Of a stretch of 64,000 nucleotides of DNA, positions 48,152 to 56,743 are shown piece by piece. The translations under genes and the position numbers were made by a program. Under the pieces are notes generated by a model, which saw only the letters and a list, made by a program, of their open reading frames with translations, made no database searches and was not told the origin of the DNA. Source of the DNA: Agrobacterium cucumeris. Its GTDB lineage: Bacteria > Pseudomonadota > Alphaproteobacteria > Rhizobiales > Rhizobiaceae. The stretch is taken from positions 1,545,001-1,609,000 of the forward strand of contig NZ_CP080388.1 of assembly GCF_030036535.1 (NCBI RefSeq), given 5' to 3'. The first letter of the stretch is position 1; the number at the start of each line of letters is the position of its first letter.

Positions 48152-50101
48152 ATGACCGATGCTGACGCAAATCCGAAACCGGTCGATGGCACCGGCCAGA
48201 ATGGTGCGAAAAACGCGCCCACGACCGATGATCGTGACATGGATGATCCACTCCCGCCCGAGGAAATAGAGCCCGCTTCCGGGTTGACGCCGGAGGAGGC
48301 CGAGCAGGCTCGAAAGAGATATCTGCTGAAGCGCTTCTGGATCAGCGCGCGCGGTTACTGGAGCCGCCGTGGTGATGGGCTGGCGTGGCCGTTCTCGCTC
48401 GGGCTGCTGGCGATGATCGGCATAAATGTCGGTTTCCAATATGGCATCAATATCTGGAATCGCGGGATTTTTGATGCGATTGAAAAGAGGGACGCATCTA
48501 CCGTCTATTTTCTTGGATCCATCTTTCCGCCGCTCGTCCTCGGAAGCGTTCTGATCGTGACGTCGCAGGTCTATGTAAGAATGCTGATCCAGCGTCGCTG
48601 GCGTTCATGGCTGACGAAGCTGCTGGTGGCGCGATGGATCGCAAATGGCCGTTACTATCAGCTCAATCTGATCGACGGCGATCACCAAAATCCTGAGGCG
48701 AGGCTATCGGAGGATACACGGATCGCCACCGAGGCGCCGGTGGATTTTGTCGCAGGTGTCATTGCCGCGTTCGTGTCGGCTTCCACCTTTATCGTTGTCC
48801 TGTGGACAATTGGCGGGGCGTTGACGCTGTCGGTCGCAGGAGTATGGATTACAATACCCGGCTTTCTCGTGGTCGCGGCAGTGATCTACGCCGTCATTAC
48901 ATCCAGTTCCATAGCGTTGATTGGCCGGAACTTCGTTCGAGTGTCTGAGGTCAAGAACCAGCTGGAGGCGGAATTCCGGTACACGCTGACGCGCGTCAGG
49001 GAAAATGGCGAGAGTATCGCCCTGCTTGGCGGCGAAGAGGAGGAACGGAGCGACCTCGACAAGAGGTTTGGCAATGTTCGACGGCAATGGCGGCTGATGG
49101 CGCAACAATATATGCGCACAACGATCGTGTCGCATGGGTCGATGCTGATTGCTCCCGTCGTGCCGGTTCTGCTTTGCGCGCCGAAGTTTCTCGACGGAAG
49201 CATGTCTCTTGGCGAAGTCATGCAATCCGCATCGGCATTCACCATCGTTCAATCCGCCTTTGGCTGGCTGGTCGATAACTATCCCCGGCTGGCCGACTGG
49301 AATGCATGCGCACGGCGCGTCGCATCTTTGATGATGTCGCTTGATGGTCTCGAGCGGGCCGAACAGAGCGACACCCTCGGACGGATCGTGCGCGGTGAGA
49401 CGGAGGGCGAAACAATGCTCAGCCTCAAGGATGTTTCCGTTTCGCTGGGTGACGGTACCGCTGTTGTCAAGGAGACGGATGTCGAAATAGGGCCGGGAGA
49501 GAGGGTGCTGGTTGCGGGGGAATCCGGATCGGGCAAAAGCACGCTTGTCCGCGCAATCGCCGGCCTGTGGCCATGGGGCGGTGGCGACGTGAGCTTTCGC
49601 GCTGGCAGTCGGCTTTTCATGTTGCCGCAGCGTCCATACATTCCGTCGGGCACGCTGCGTCGAGCGGTTTGTTATCCGCAGGCGGCCGAGAGCTGGACCC
49701 TCGAAGAGATAGGGGCAGCCCTCGACAAGGTTGGCCTTGGTCACCTCAAGGACAAGGTGGAAGAAGAGGCGCCGTGGGACCAGACGCTGTCGGGCGGTGA
49801 AAAGCAAAGGCTGACCTTTGCGCGCCTTTTGCTGAACGATCCTGACATCATCGTCATGGACGAAGCAACCGCGGCCCTGGATGAAAAGAGCCAGGACAGG
49901 ATGATGCAGACGGTGATCGATGAATTGCCCGATGCCACGATCGTCAGTGTGGCGCATCGTGCCGAACTGGAAGCTTTCCACAGCCGAAAGATAACGCTGG
50001 AACGTCGGGAGGGCGGCGCAAAACTGGTCAGCGATATCCACCTCGCTCCTCGCAAGGGCAGGTCCCGCTCCCTGCTTCGGCGCATGGTCAAACGCAGGTG
50101 A
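48152..50101 (+). CDS. ABC-D type exporter, fused membrane and ATPase domains (YddA/ExsE-like)
   Basis: A 649-aa half-transporter. An acidic disordered head (1-55) is followed by an SbmA/BacA-like ABC_membrane_2 domain (about 65-350: GYWSRRGDGLAWPF, NRGIFDAIEKRD, RWRSWLTKLLVARWI, ENGESIALLGGEEEE). The C-terminal ATPase (about 420-620) has Walker A AGESGSGKST, signature LSGGEKQR, Walker B IIVMDEATAALDE and an H-loop His. Family members export fatty acids or peptides; YddA and ExsE are examples I recall. It begins 113 bases after the MarR gene on the same strand but is not obviously coregulated. Confidence 0.87.
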   Translation: MTDADANPKPVDGTGQNGAKNAPTTDDRDMDDPLPPEEIEPASGLTPEEAEQARKRYLLKRFWISARGYWSRRGDGLAWPFSLGLLAMIGINVGFQYGINIWNRGIFDAIEKRDASTVYFLGSIFPPLVLGSVLIVTSQVYVRMLIQRRWRSWLTKLLVARWIANGRYYQLNLIDGDHQNPEARLSEDTRIATEAPVDFVAGVIAAFVSASTFIVVLWTIGGALTLSVAGVWITIPGFLVVAAVIYAVITSSSIALIGRNFVRVSEVKNQLEAEFRYTLTRVRENGESIALLGGEEEERSDLDKRFGNVRRQWRLMAQQYMRTTIVSHGSMLIAPVVPVLLCAPKFLDGSMSLGEVMQSASAFTIVQSAFGWLVDNYPRLADWNACARRVASLMMSLDGLERAEQSDTLGRIVRGETEGETMLSLKDVSVSLGDGTAVVKETDVEIGPGERVLVAGESGSGKSTLVRAIAGLWPWGGGDVSFRAGSRLFMLPQRPYIPSGTLRRAVCYPQAAESWTLEEIGAALDKVGLGHLKDKVEEEAPWDQTLSGGEKQRLTFARLLLNDPDIIVMDEATAALDEKSQDRMMQTVIDELPDATIVSVAHRAELEAFHSRKITLERREGGAKLVSDIHLAPRKGRSRSLLRRMVKRR

Positions 50102-50156
50102 GCACCTTGTGCCTCCGGATACCACCTTTGTCGAGTGCGGCATCCGGCACCACCGA

Positions 50157-50320
50157 CAATGTGCACTTTAGACATTTGAGTGCAAAGCAGGAGCGGGAAT
50201 GACTACGCGCTCGGAAGCTTGCGACGCAGAAACTGCTCATAGCCCGTGGTTCCACCCACTGCCACCTTGATGAAATAATGCTATTCGCCGGTGGTCAGAT
50301 AGGCTTCCAGCATCTCCAGA
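50157..50320 (-). pseudogene. Lrp/AsnC regulator, C-terminal relic
   Basis: Minus strand reads LLEMLEAYLTTGE-stop-HYFIKVAVGGTTGYEQFLRR, then KLPSA and TAG, with the family's usual end (SCFALKCLKCTL) in another frame. This matches the RAM-domain end of Lrp proteins (VLECYLVTGEYDYLLKV...YERFL...SSFALK). An internal stop and a frameshift mark it as dead. It resembles the intact 33334-33792 gene but is not a copy of it. Confidence 0.6.
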
Positions 50321-50471
50321 AGCGCCGCAGGAAATCCACTCCTCTGGGAGAATTTATGGGTGGCGGTCGCCAGTGCTGACGATTTGTAACAGCGTCGGCG
50401 GCTATAAAGGTTGTCCTGGGCAGGTGGAACGATGTATTTGGGGCAGGATAATCACTTGATCCTGCAGGCAC

Positions 50472-51152
50472 ATGGAAACTTCGCTTTATCTGCCCGTCAA
50501 AGGCTTTCTTGAAAAGGCAGGTTACACTGTCAAAGGTGAGGTCGGCGGTTGCGACCTCGTCGGTTTGAGCGATGATGATCCGCCCGTTGTCGTGATCTGC
50601 GAGCTGAAGCTCAGCTTCAACCTGGAGCTCATCCTGCAGGCTGTCGATCGTGCAGCTATTGCAGATGAGATCTGGATTGCGGCCCGAATTTCAGCCAGGG
50701 GCAGGGGCCGGGAGGCCGACAAACGCTACCGCGATCTTTGCCGCAGGCTCGGGATCGGCATGCTCGGGATTTCTGATAGCGGTGATGTCAGCGTTGTCGT
50801 CGGTTCCGTATCACCGATGCCGCGAACCAATCCGAAGCGGCGTTCGCGGCTCATGCGTGAACACCAGAGGCGACGCGGAGATCCGGCGGTCGGCGGAAGC
50901 ACCCGGGCACCGATCATGACGGCTTACCGCCAGCAGGCGCTCGGCTGCGCTTTGGCGCTGGCATCGGGGCCGCTGCGTGTGCGCCAGGTCAGGTCCAGCA
51001 TACCGGATGCCGGAAAAATTTTGCTTTCGAATGTCTATGGCTGGTTTGAACGGCTCGATCGGGGAGTTTATGACCTGACCGACGCCGGGCGGGAAGCTCT
51101 GCAGCGGTGGCCGCAGCAGGACATGTCCGCGACAGCCGCCATTCCAGACTGA
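50472..51152 (+). CDS. DUF2161 family putative PD-(D/E)XK nuclease
   Basis: A 226-aa protein of the DUF2161 family as I recall it: METSLYLPVKGFLEKAGYTV, GEVGGCDLVGL, VVVICELKLSFNLELILQAVDR, ISARGRGREADKRYRDLCRRLG. The pattern GGCDLV...VICELKL gives the Asp and Glu-x-Lys of a PD-(D/E)XK nuclease core, while AVDRA is followed by helices. The C-terminal part (about 145-215) looks like a winged helix (VRQVRSSIPDAGKILLSNVYGWFERL). Substrate and role are unknown; DNA or RNA cleavage, for example in repair or defence, is inference. It stands alone between an Lrp relic and a convergent gene. Confidence 0.78.
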   Translation: METSLYLPVKGFLEKAGYTVKGEVGGCDLVGLSDDDPPVVVICELKLSFNLELILQAVDRAAIADEIWIAARISARGRGREADKRYRDLCRRLGIGMLGISDSGDVSVVVGSVSPMPRTNPKRRSRLMREHQRRRGDPAVGGSTRAPIMTAYRQQALGCALALASGPLRVRQVRSSIPDAGKILLSNVYGWFERLDRGVYDLTDAGREALQRWPQQDMSATAAIPD

Positions 51153-51350
51153 TTTTATTCAGTGACAGACCCTAAGCTGAGACGTCGATGGCTATCTGCA
51201 AGAGATATGGCGCAGCCATCACAATGGAACAGCCGCTTAAGCGGAGGCCTGAAACGGCATCGACGTCGGCTGCCTGACGGATTTACGGCTCATTCTCTGC
51301 CATGATCGCCAGAAGCAAGGCGGTGGCATTGGCAGTTCGCGCGCTGATAT

Positions 51351-51869
51351 TCAGCCCGGGGCGAATTCGCAAGCCAACAGGGTTTTACCGCCAAGAGCGT
51401 CACCTTCCCGGGCGACAATGGAGACTTTTCCGGGGCCTGCCAGACCTTCCGGGGGCTGCAGGTCCTGCGAAAGTTCCCGCGCATAGCCTTTGCTGGACGT
51501 GCCCATCAGGTCGGAGGTTTCTGGCTTCAAATCATATTTCGCTGCCAGATCGTCGGCACGCTGGCCCTTGATCAAAACGCCGACCGCGCCATTGGCGAAG
51601 AACACTTCATCAGTTTCAAATCCATCACGGCCGATCTGAAACGGAAGCGTGTAGATTGCCGCGCCTAGTGACGATGTGTCGGGTTTTGCAAGCTTTTCCG
51701 CCGCATCGTAAATCTCGGTCGCAGATGTCATTGAGTAAGGCGGATTGCACAGCGCCGCATCATAAAATGTGGGATCGGTTTCGGCCGCCACAGCGCTTCC
51801 GACTTGAAGCATGGCGAAGGCGACGCACATTACGGCCGTGCCGTGACGAAGGTGTGTGAAAGCGAGCAT
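51351..51869 (-). CDS. Periplasmic protein of unknown function
   Basis: A 172-aa protein with a signal peptide (residues 1-28, AVAA). The mature part has two Cys (ALCNPPYS and LLACEFAPG) that could pair, and blocks YTLPFQIGRDGFETDEVFFANGAVGVLI (cited by ends YTLPFQ and GVLI), KYDLKPETSDLMGTS. I do not recognise the family. AAGGA precedes ATG 51869. It is separate from its neighbours. Confidence 0.65.
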   Translation of the reverse strand: MLAFTHLRHGTAVMCVAFAMLQVGSAVAAETDPTFYDAALCNPPYSMTSATEIYDAAEKLAKPDTSSLGAAIYTLPFQIGRDGFETDEVFFANGAVGVLIKGQRADDLAAKYDLKPETSDLMGTSSKGYARELSQDLQPPEGLAGPGKVSIVAREGDALGGKTLLACEFAPG

Positions 51870-52029
51870 GGGCGATCCTTGAAATTTGCCTGTCGTCTAT
51901 TAACGGAGATGCGTCAGGTATCGCCTTTGCTTGGAGCACCAAAGTCTACGCCTGTCGATATCCGATGGAGCCTTTTCACAAAAACAGCCAGCTGGCGCGC
52001 AAATAACGCGACAGGGACAGGCCGCTAAA

Positions 52030-52980
52030 TCACGGCTTTATCGCTGTCGCCTCCTTGCCAAGGGGGAGAGCCTCTTTCACTGCCAGCTCCGCCATGGCCA
52101 GCGCAGCATCACGGGTTTTCGCCGCTGCGACAAACCGGCCGTTGTGGCAGAAACTCGCGCCTTCGACGCCAGACACCGCTTCCAGATCCTTGTCCGTCAG
52201 ACCGGCCCAGGCGGCTGGCAGATCCGCCCGTAGATCAAAGCCCTCATCGGCGCGACGGATACCGGTCAGGCACCAGTCGCTTTTGCGGGGGTGAACGACA
52301 AACAGCAGATGGTCAGCGCCCGACTTCACGATGGCGGGCCGAAACGGCATTCCCACCGGCAGTTCCAGAATATGCCCTTCGCCTGCATCCACGATGGCTC
52401 GGTTCACAAGCGCCTCAGCTCGCAATTTTGCAGCGCTGTTGGCAATCTTCGCCTCGATGAAGCTGCGGGCAATGGCGAGCGCCGCATGGAAACCGCGATT
52501 GTCCGCGTCCGGATCTGTATCGTCAAAAACAGGTTTCAGGGTTTCCAGCAAAACAGGCAGCGTTAGCCCAGCAAGTGGCCCGGCGACGGAAGGGCTGAGC
52601 GCGCCATTGTCGACCAGATCGACCGGCAGCACAAAACTGGTATCGAATGCGGCATGGACCGTTTCGATGTGATCTTCCGGGACGCCCGAGGCGGCAAGAT
52701 AGTCCCGGCCGAAGTGCTTCCAGATCAGGCCGAAAGAGCTATAGGGCTGGCCGTCGTCCCGCAACGGCGCGCCGCGCTGGTGGTGGTCGAAGATTCCGCC
52801 CGCTGGGTCATAAGCGCCACCAACGTCGTAGATGATGCGGTCCGGGCCGGGTGTGATCCATTCGGCTGCCCTGCTGCGAACGAGGCGGGCCTGGGGAAAA
52901 AGCCGGGTCAACACGACGCTGGACAGAAGTTCATCAGCATGGAAGCCACCGGAATGGGTGACGAGGAAGTCCGGGATCAT
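52030..52980 (-). CDS. UPF0160/MYG1-family hydrolase
   Basis: A 316-aa member of the UPF0160/MYG1 family, relatives of DHH-type phosphoesterases; the eukaryotic MYG1 is a 3'-5' RNA exonuclease. Visible: VTHSGGFHADELLSSVVL, YDVGGAYDPAGGIFDHHQRG (the His-His and Asp metal ligands), YSSFGLIWKHFG, and late GASFCHNGRFVAAAKTRDAAL. Length is that of the family. ATG 52980 follows AAGGCG. The RNA role in bacteria is not settled; the assignment is from motifs. Confidence 0.85.
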   Translation of the reverse strand: MIPDFLVTHSGGFHADELLSSVVLTRLFPQARLVRSRAAEWITPGPDRIIYDVGGAYDPAGGIFDHHQRGAPLRDDGQPYSSFGLIWKHFGRDYLAASGVPEDHIETVHAAFDTSFVLPVDLVDNGALSPSVAGPLAGLTLPVLLETLKPVFDDTDPDADNRGFHAALAIARSFIEAKIANSAAKLRAEALVNRAIVDAGEGHILELPVGMPFRPAIVKSGADHLLFVVHPRKSDWCLTGIRRADEGFDLRADLPAAWAGLTDKDLEAVSGVEGASFCHNGRFVAAAKTRDAALAMAELAVKEALPLGKEATAIKP

Positions 52981-53000
52981 GTCAGGATACGCCTTGTTGC

Positions 53001-53213
53001 TTACGGAAGTCCCGCTTTGGGGCTGGGCATCTGATACCCTGTGCCGGACGTCATCTCAACCCGCCATTCGCCACGGCGACCAAAAGCAATGATATGCCGT
53101 ACGTTCTCAGATAGGTGTGGCCTTCCTGTGCGAGTTACAGCATCAATGGCGCGCGAAATCGCCGGAAAACGTCGTGATGTCTCCTCCCACGGGCGCTGCC
53201 GCGTATTCCTCAA
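53001..53213 (-). CDS. Possible small protein, TTG start or frameshifted
   Basis: A 70-aa frame with protein-like character: RPWEETSRRFPAISRAIDAV, TRTGRPHLSENVRHIIAFGRRGEWRVEM. It starts at TTG 53213 with no good ribosome site. An ATG at 53220 (MRIEEYA) leads into the same protein only if one base is removed near 53205, which would be a frameshift. I do not recognise it with certainty. Confidence 0.35.
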   Translation of the reverse strand: MRNTRQRPWEETSRRFPAISRAIDAVTRTGRPHLSENVRHIIAFGRRGEWRVEMTSGTGYQMPSPKAGLP

Positions 53214-53287
53214 TACGCATGGCGGCGCCGGTTTAGACGAGATATCGGGAGAGGTTCCGTGCTCAAGGGCGAGCGCCGGCGAATGCC

Positions 53288-54505
53288 TCAGGCGTACTGG
53301 GAACCGGGCATACCGGTTCCAATTGAGGACGGAGCGCGAACTCGTCCCCTTATTCGCAAGGTTGTCCCGATCATGATCATCCGGACGGCGTCCTCTGCCG
53401 CGCGGGCCAGAAGCTTTGGTGCCGATGATATCGCATCTTCCAGGGAGCAGGGTCGGGTCAATATTGAGGCGAAGGCATCAATACCGTATTCGAGATTAAG
53501 CCTTACGCCCTTACCGATCGTACCAGCAAGGGCAACCACGGGAACGCCGGCCTCCTTGGCCCTGCGGGCAATTTCGGCTGGAACCTTGCCGAACGGAGTC
53601 TGGCCGTCGAGGCTTCCTTCGGCAGTGATCACCAGATCGGCGTTACGCAGATAATCATCAATATCGAGATATTGCATGACAATGTCGTAGCGGGGATGAA
53701 GCTTGCCGCAGAGCAGGCCCAGCACTGCCGCTCCCAGTCCGCCCGATGCGCCAGCACCTGGTGCTGAGCCGACATCAAGACCGGTGGCGTCTTCGATGCG
53801 TGCTGCGTAGATGTCCATCGCCGCAGCGAGCTCTTCCACCTGTTGCGGCGTCGCGCCTTTCTGCGGCCCGAAAACGCGGGCGACACCTCGCTCCCCGAGA
53901 AGCCGGTTGTGCCAGTTCACGGCGGCGTCAATCCGCACCCCGGACAGGCGTGGATCCCGGTTGCCGAGATCGATGCGGTTCAGCTTCGCCAAGGCTGCAC
54001 CGCCACGGTCGAGGTCGCGGCCGCCGGCGTCGAGCAGTCGAACGCCCAGCGCCTGCGCCATGCCGGCACCGCCATCATTGATGCCGCTGTCGCCGCAGCC
54101 GAGCAATATCCGCTTCGCGCCACCGTCAAGTGCCGCGCGCACGAGTTCGCCGACACCATAGCTGGTGGTGAGGCAGGGATTGCGACGATCACGCGGAACA
54201 AGGCTGAGGCCGGCAGCCGCGGCCATTTCGATGACCGCCGTCGGCTCGGGGCATCCACCGAGAAATCCGATAAATGCGGAGACAGGTTGTCCAAGCGGGC
54301 CGGTCACCGTCACCGGGTGGATCGTGCCATTGGTGGCGCCGATCAATGCCCGGGTAAAGCCTTCGCCACCGTCGGCCATGGGTGCCTTGACGACCTCCGA
54401 GCCGGGAAATGCACGCAGAACACCTTTTTCAATGCAATCGGCGGCCTGTTCGGCTGAGAGACTTTCCTTGAAGCCCGAGGGGGCAACAACAACGCGGAAG
54501 GGCAT
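53288..54505 (-). CDS. Glycerate 2-kinase (GlxK/GarK family)
   Basis: A 405-aa kinase that phosphorylates D-glycerate, using ATP, to feed lower glycolysis. Family blocks: VVVAPSGFKESLSAEQAADCIEKG, KAPMADGGEGFTRAL, GCGDSGINDGGAGMAQALG, VFGPQKGATPQQVE, GASGGLGAA, DLVITAEGSLDGQTPFGKVP. The family normally ends near the AAEDAVRMIM region; here about 25 extra residues (RGRVRAPSSIG...) follow, perhaps from loss of the original stop. Downstream of the DASS transporter gene but separated by a terminator. Confidence 0.92.
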   Translation of the reverse strand: MPFRVVVAPSGFKESLSAEQAADCIEKGVLRAFPGSEVVKAPMADGGEGFTRALIGATNGTIHPVTVTGPLGQPVSAFIGFLGGCPEPTAVIEMAAAAGLSLVPRDRRNPCLTTSYGVGELVRAALDGGAKRILLGCGDSGINDGGAGMAQALGVRLLDAGGRDLDRGGAALAKLNRIDLGNRDPRLSGVRIDAAVNWHNRLLGERGVARVFGPQKGATPQQVEELAAAMDIYAARIEDATGLDVGSAPGAGASGGLGAAVLGLLCGKLHPRYDIVMQYLDIDDYLRNADLVITAEGSLDGQTPFGKVPAEIARRAKEAGVPVVALAGTIGKGVRLNLEYGIDAFASILTRPCSLEDAISSAPKLLARAAEDAVRMIMIGTTLRIRGRVRAPSSIGTGMPGSQYA

Positions 54506-54599
54506 GGGAGGATCCTTTCATGACAAGTATGTGACATTGGGGAAACGTGCCGGATCAGCGCTTATTCCAGCGATTAAAAAAATTAGTCGGATAAATAAA

Positions 54600-54622
54600 A
54601 AAGGTCGCATGTCGCGACCTTT
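54600..54622 (-). terminator. Terminator after the DASS transporter gene
   Basis: AAAGGTCGC (54600-54608), loop ATGTC, GCGACCTTT (54614-54622). On the minus strand a T-rich stretch follows (54599-54585). A nine-bp stem that separates the transporter transcript from glycerate kinase. Confidence 0.85.
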
Positions 54623-54647
54623 AATTCATTGCAGTTAGTTGCTTATG

Positions 54648-56126
54648 TTAGATTTTTTGCGAAAGACCCTGCATCGGCCAAAGAAATATTGCCGACAAGA
54701 TGAGCAAGAAAATGAAGGGCGGCAGGAGGAAATAGCCAAGCTTGCGCAGGTCGGCCTGAGTGAAGGCTGCGGGCTCCATTCCACCGAACAGGACGACCGG
54801 TTTTGCCGATACCATCGTCATCTGGCAAAAGCCGCTTGCCAGTGTCACCACCATCACCAGCACGGCCGAATCCACGCCAAGACCAGACAGTGGCAGTGCA
54901 AAGGCGGGAACGAGAACCGTGACCCGTGCCGTGCGCGATGTGATCACCAGATGGGAAAAAGTGGCGACAATCACCGCAAATGAGATGACGATGACAGGTG
55001 CGGTGATCAGGCTCTGGCGGAACACAGCCACCAGCCGATCCGCCAGCATCTGTGCCGTGCCGGTCTCGATCAGCGCTTCGCCGATGACCAGCGTGCCGGC
55101 CATGAAAAGAAGCAGGTTCCACTCAACGGTTTTCAGGGCTGCCTTCAATGTCATGCCGGAGACGTTCGGCATGCAGAGGACAAGAGCTGCCACCATGCCG
55201 ATCAGCGCCATTCCGACACCGTGAATGGAATGGGTGGAAAACATCAGGACGGTGCAGAAGACCACACCCGCGACGATGATCTGCTCTCTGGAAAAGGGCG
55301 CGCTGCGCGTCAGCCCTACTTTGCTCTCCGGGGCCATGTTGCGTTCCTCTCTGGTGAGAAACACATGCAACAGGATGGCGCAGGCGATCAGGCAGGTGAC
55401 GAGCGAAAACGGTCCGGCCAGTACCAGCCAGCCGATGAAATCCGGTTGCGTTCCGGTGAGGCGTGACAGGAACCCGGCAGCGACCAGATGCGCCCCGGCG
55501 CCGATCAGCGATGCGCCGGCGGAAAGCAGAATGATCGTGGGAAAGAGCAGCCCGAGGGCACGGGAAATGCGGCTATTGTCGATTGCGCCTGACAATCCGA
55601 GATATACCGGCATGAGAATGGCGGCCCGGGCCGAGGTGGAAGGAATGATAAAGGCGGTCGCGAAGGTCAGAAATGTCAGCATCCAGAACATGGAGCTTAT
55701 GCTGCGCATTCTGGGCATCAGTCGTGCCGTTACCTGCTCGATGAGACCTACGTGCCGTAATACACCGGCAACTACGAAGGCCGACAGAAGAAGCCAGATG
55801 ATGTCATTGCCCAGTGACTGGTAAACCAGATTTTCCGGTATCGCGCCGACGACGGCAAGCGCGATAGCTCCGGTCAGGGCAACCGGCGTTTCAGGCAGCT
55901 CAAGGATCGTCCAGGCGATGATGGCCGACAAAAAGATGAAGAGTGTCGCCCGCATCGGCATTGTCAGGTCGTCGATTGCCAGAAAGATCAACACGGCGGC
56001 GAAGGCAGTCAGCAGCATCGCCACAATCTGTTTAAGGCGCCGCACGGAAATCGTAGCCTCGGTCATGATGGTTGTCGGCAGGTCTTTCTTCAGATTTGCC
56101 GTGGGCAAGGACATGAGATGCGCCAC
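54648..56126 (-). CDS. DASS/SLC13-family anion transporter
   Basis: A 492-aa Na+- or anion-coupled dicarboxylate/sulfate-type carrier. About 11-12 membrane segments and the two SNT-like regions IIPSTSARAAILMPV and SHLVITSRTARVTVLVP mark the DASS fold. Unlike the two SLC13 paralogs at 7-12.5 kb it lacks RCK domains. GTG at 56126 with AAGGAGG six bases upstream is the best start; the frame is open to 56198. With glycerate kinase next door, hydroxypyruvate, tartrate or glycerate are plausible substrates, but this is inference. Confidence 0.85.
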   Translation of the reverse strand: MAHLMSLPTANLKKDLPTTIMTEATISVRRLKQIVAMLLTAFAAVLIFLAIDDLTMPMRATLFIFLSAIIAWTILELPETPVALTGAIALAVVGAIPENLVYQSLGNDIIWLLLSAFVVAGVLRHVGLIEQVTARLMPRMRSISSMFWMLTFLTFATAFIIPSTSARAAILMPVYLGLSGAIDNSRISRALGLLFPTIILLSAGASLIGAGAHLVAAGFLSRLTGTQPDFIGWLVLAGPFSLVTCLIACAILLHVFLTREERNMAPESKVGLTRSAPFSREQIIVAGVVFCTVLMFSTHSIHGVGMALIGMVAALVLCMPNVSGMTLKAALKTVEWNLLLFMAGTLVIGEALIETGTAQMLADRLVAVFRQSLITAPVIVISFAVIVATFSHLVITSRTARVTVLVPAFALPLSGLGVDSAVLVMVVTLASGFCQMTMVSAKPVVLFGGMEPAAFTQADLRKLGYFLLPPFIFLLILSAIFLWPMQGLSQKI

Positions 56127-56382
56127 CAGTGGCCTCCTTTGCATCGCGCCGTCATCAGAAGGCAGTTTCGGATCGGGAGAGCCGTCCGCGCGGCACAAAT
56201 TTCCCCCTGTGTCCTGTTATGAACGTTCGATGACGATGAATATTCCCGACGGAGGCAAGTTTTTGAGGGCAGGCGGTGGCCTCAGGAAATTGTCTTTGCG
56301 CGGAATAAAGCCGCGTCCGCCGCGTTCCTCGTCGGGTACCGACATTGCAGGTACCGACATGAAACACGAAAGGAGAAACGTC

Positions 56383-56643
56383 ATGAGGCAGATTTTTGCC
56401 GCAAGCGCCGTGGCGCTGTTTGCCACGGTAACCTTCACGGCTGCAGCATCGCCGGCATATGCCACGCCGATACAGCCGCAGCTACCGCTTCTTGCGCACT
56501 CTCACATCGTTTTGGTGGATGATGGCGACGACGACGATGACGATGACCGTCGCTTCAACCGCCACTATCGTTATGACAACGATGGATGGCGGGGGTTCCG
56601 CGGCAGCTCCCGCGATAACGACGACGATGATGATGACGATTGA
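56383..56643 (+). CDS. Asp-rich small secreted protein
   Basis: An 86-aa protein. Signal peptide residues 1-25 (SPAYA). The mature 60 residues are highly acidic: HIVLVDDGDDDDDDDRRF near 50-65, then FNRHYRYDNDGWRG, and a terminal run of Asp. Low-complexity Asp clusters suggest calcium or other cation binding, or an intrinsically disordered spacer. GGAGAAACGTC precedes the ATG. It converges with a subtilase gene whose own N-terminus contains Asp-Gly clusters. I know no family name. Confidence 0.7.
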   Translation: MRQIFAASAVALFATVTFTAAASPAYATPIQPQLPLLAHSHIVLVDDGDDDDDDDRRFNRHYRYDNDGWRGFRGSSRDNDDDDDDD

Positions 56644-56669
56644 TATCGTCCATCAAGATCTGACGTTTA

Positions 56670-56694
56670 TGCCCGGCCTCGTGCCGGGCATTTT
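56670..56694. terminator. Terminator after the Asp-rich protein gene
   Basis: TGCCCGGC (56670-56677), loop CTCGT, GCCGGGCA (56683-56690), then TTTT. It could also end the convergent subtilase transcript. Confidence 0.85.
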
Positions 56695-56743
56695 CATAAG
56701 AGCTGCTGCATGGATAACGCAAAATAAAGTGAGGCCGGCAGGC

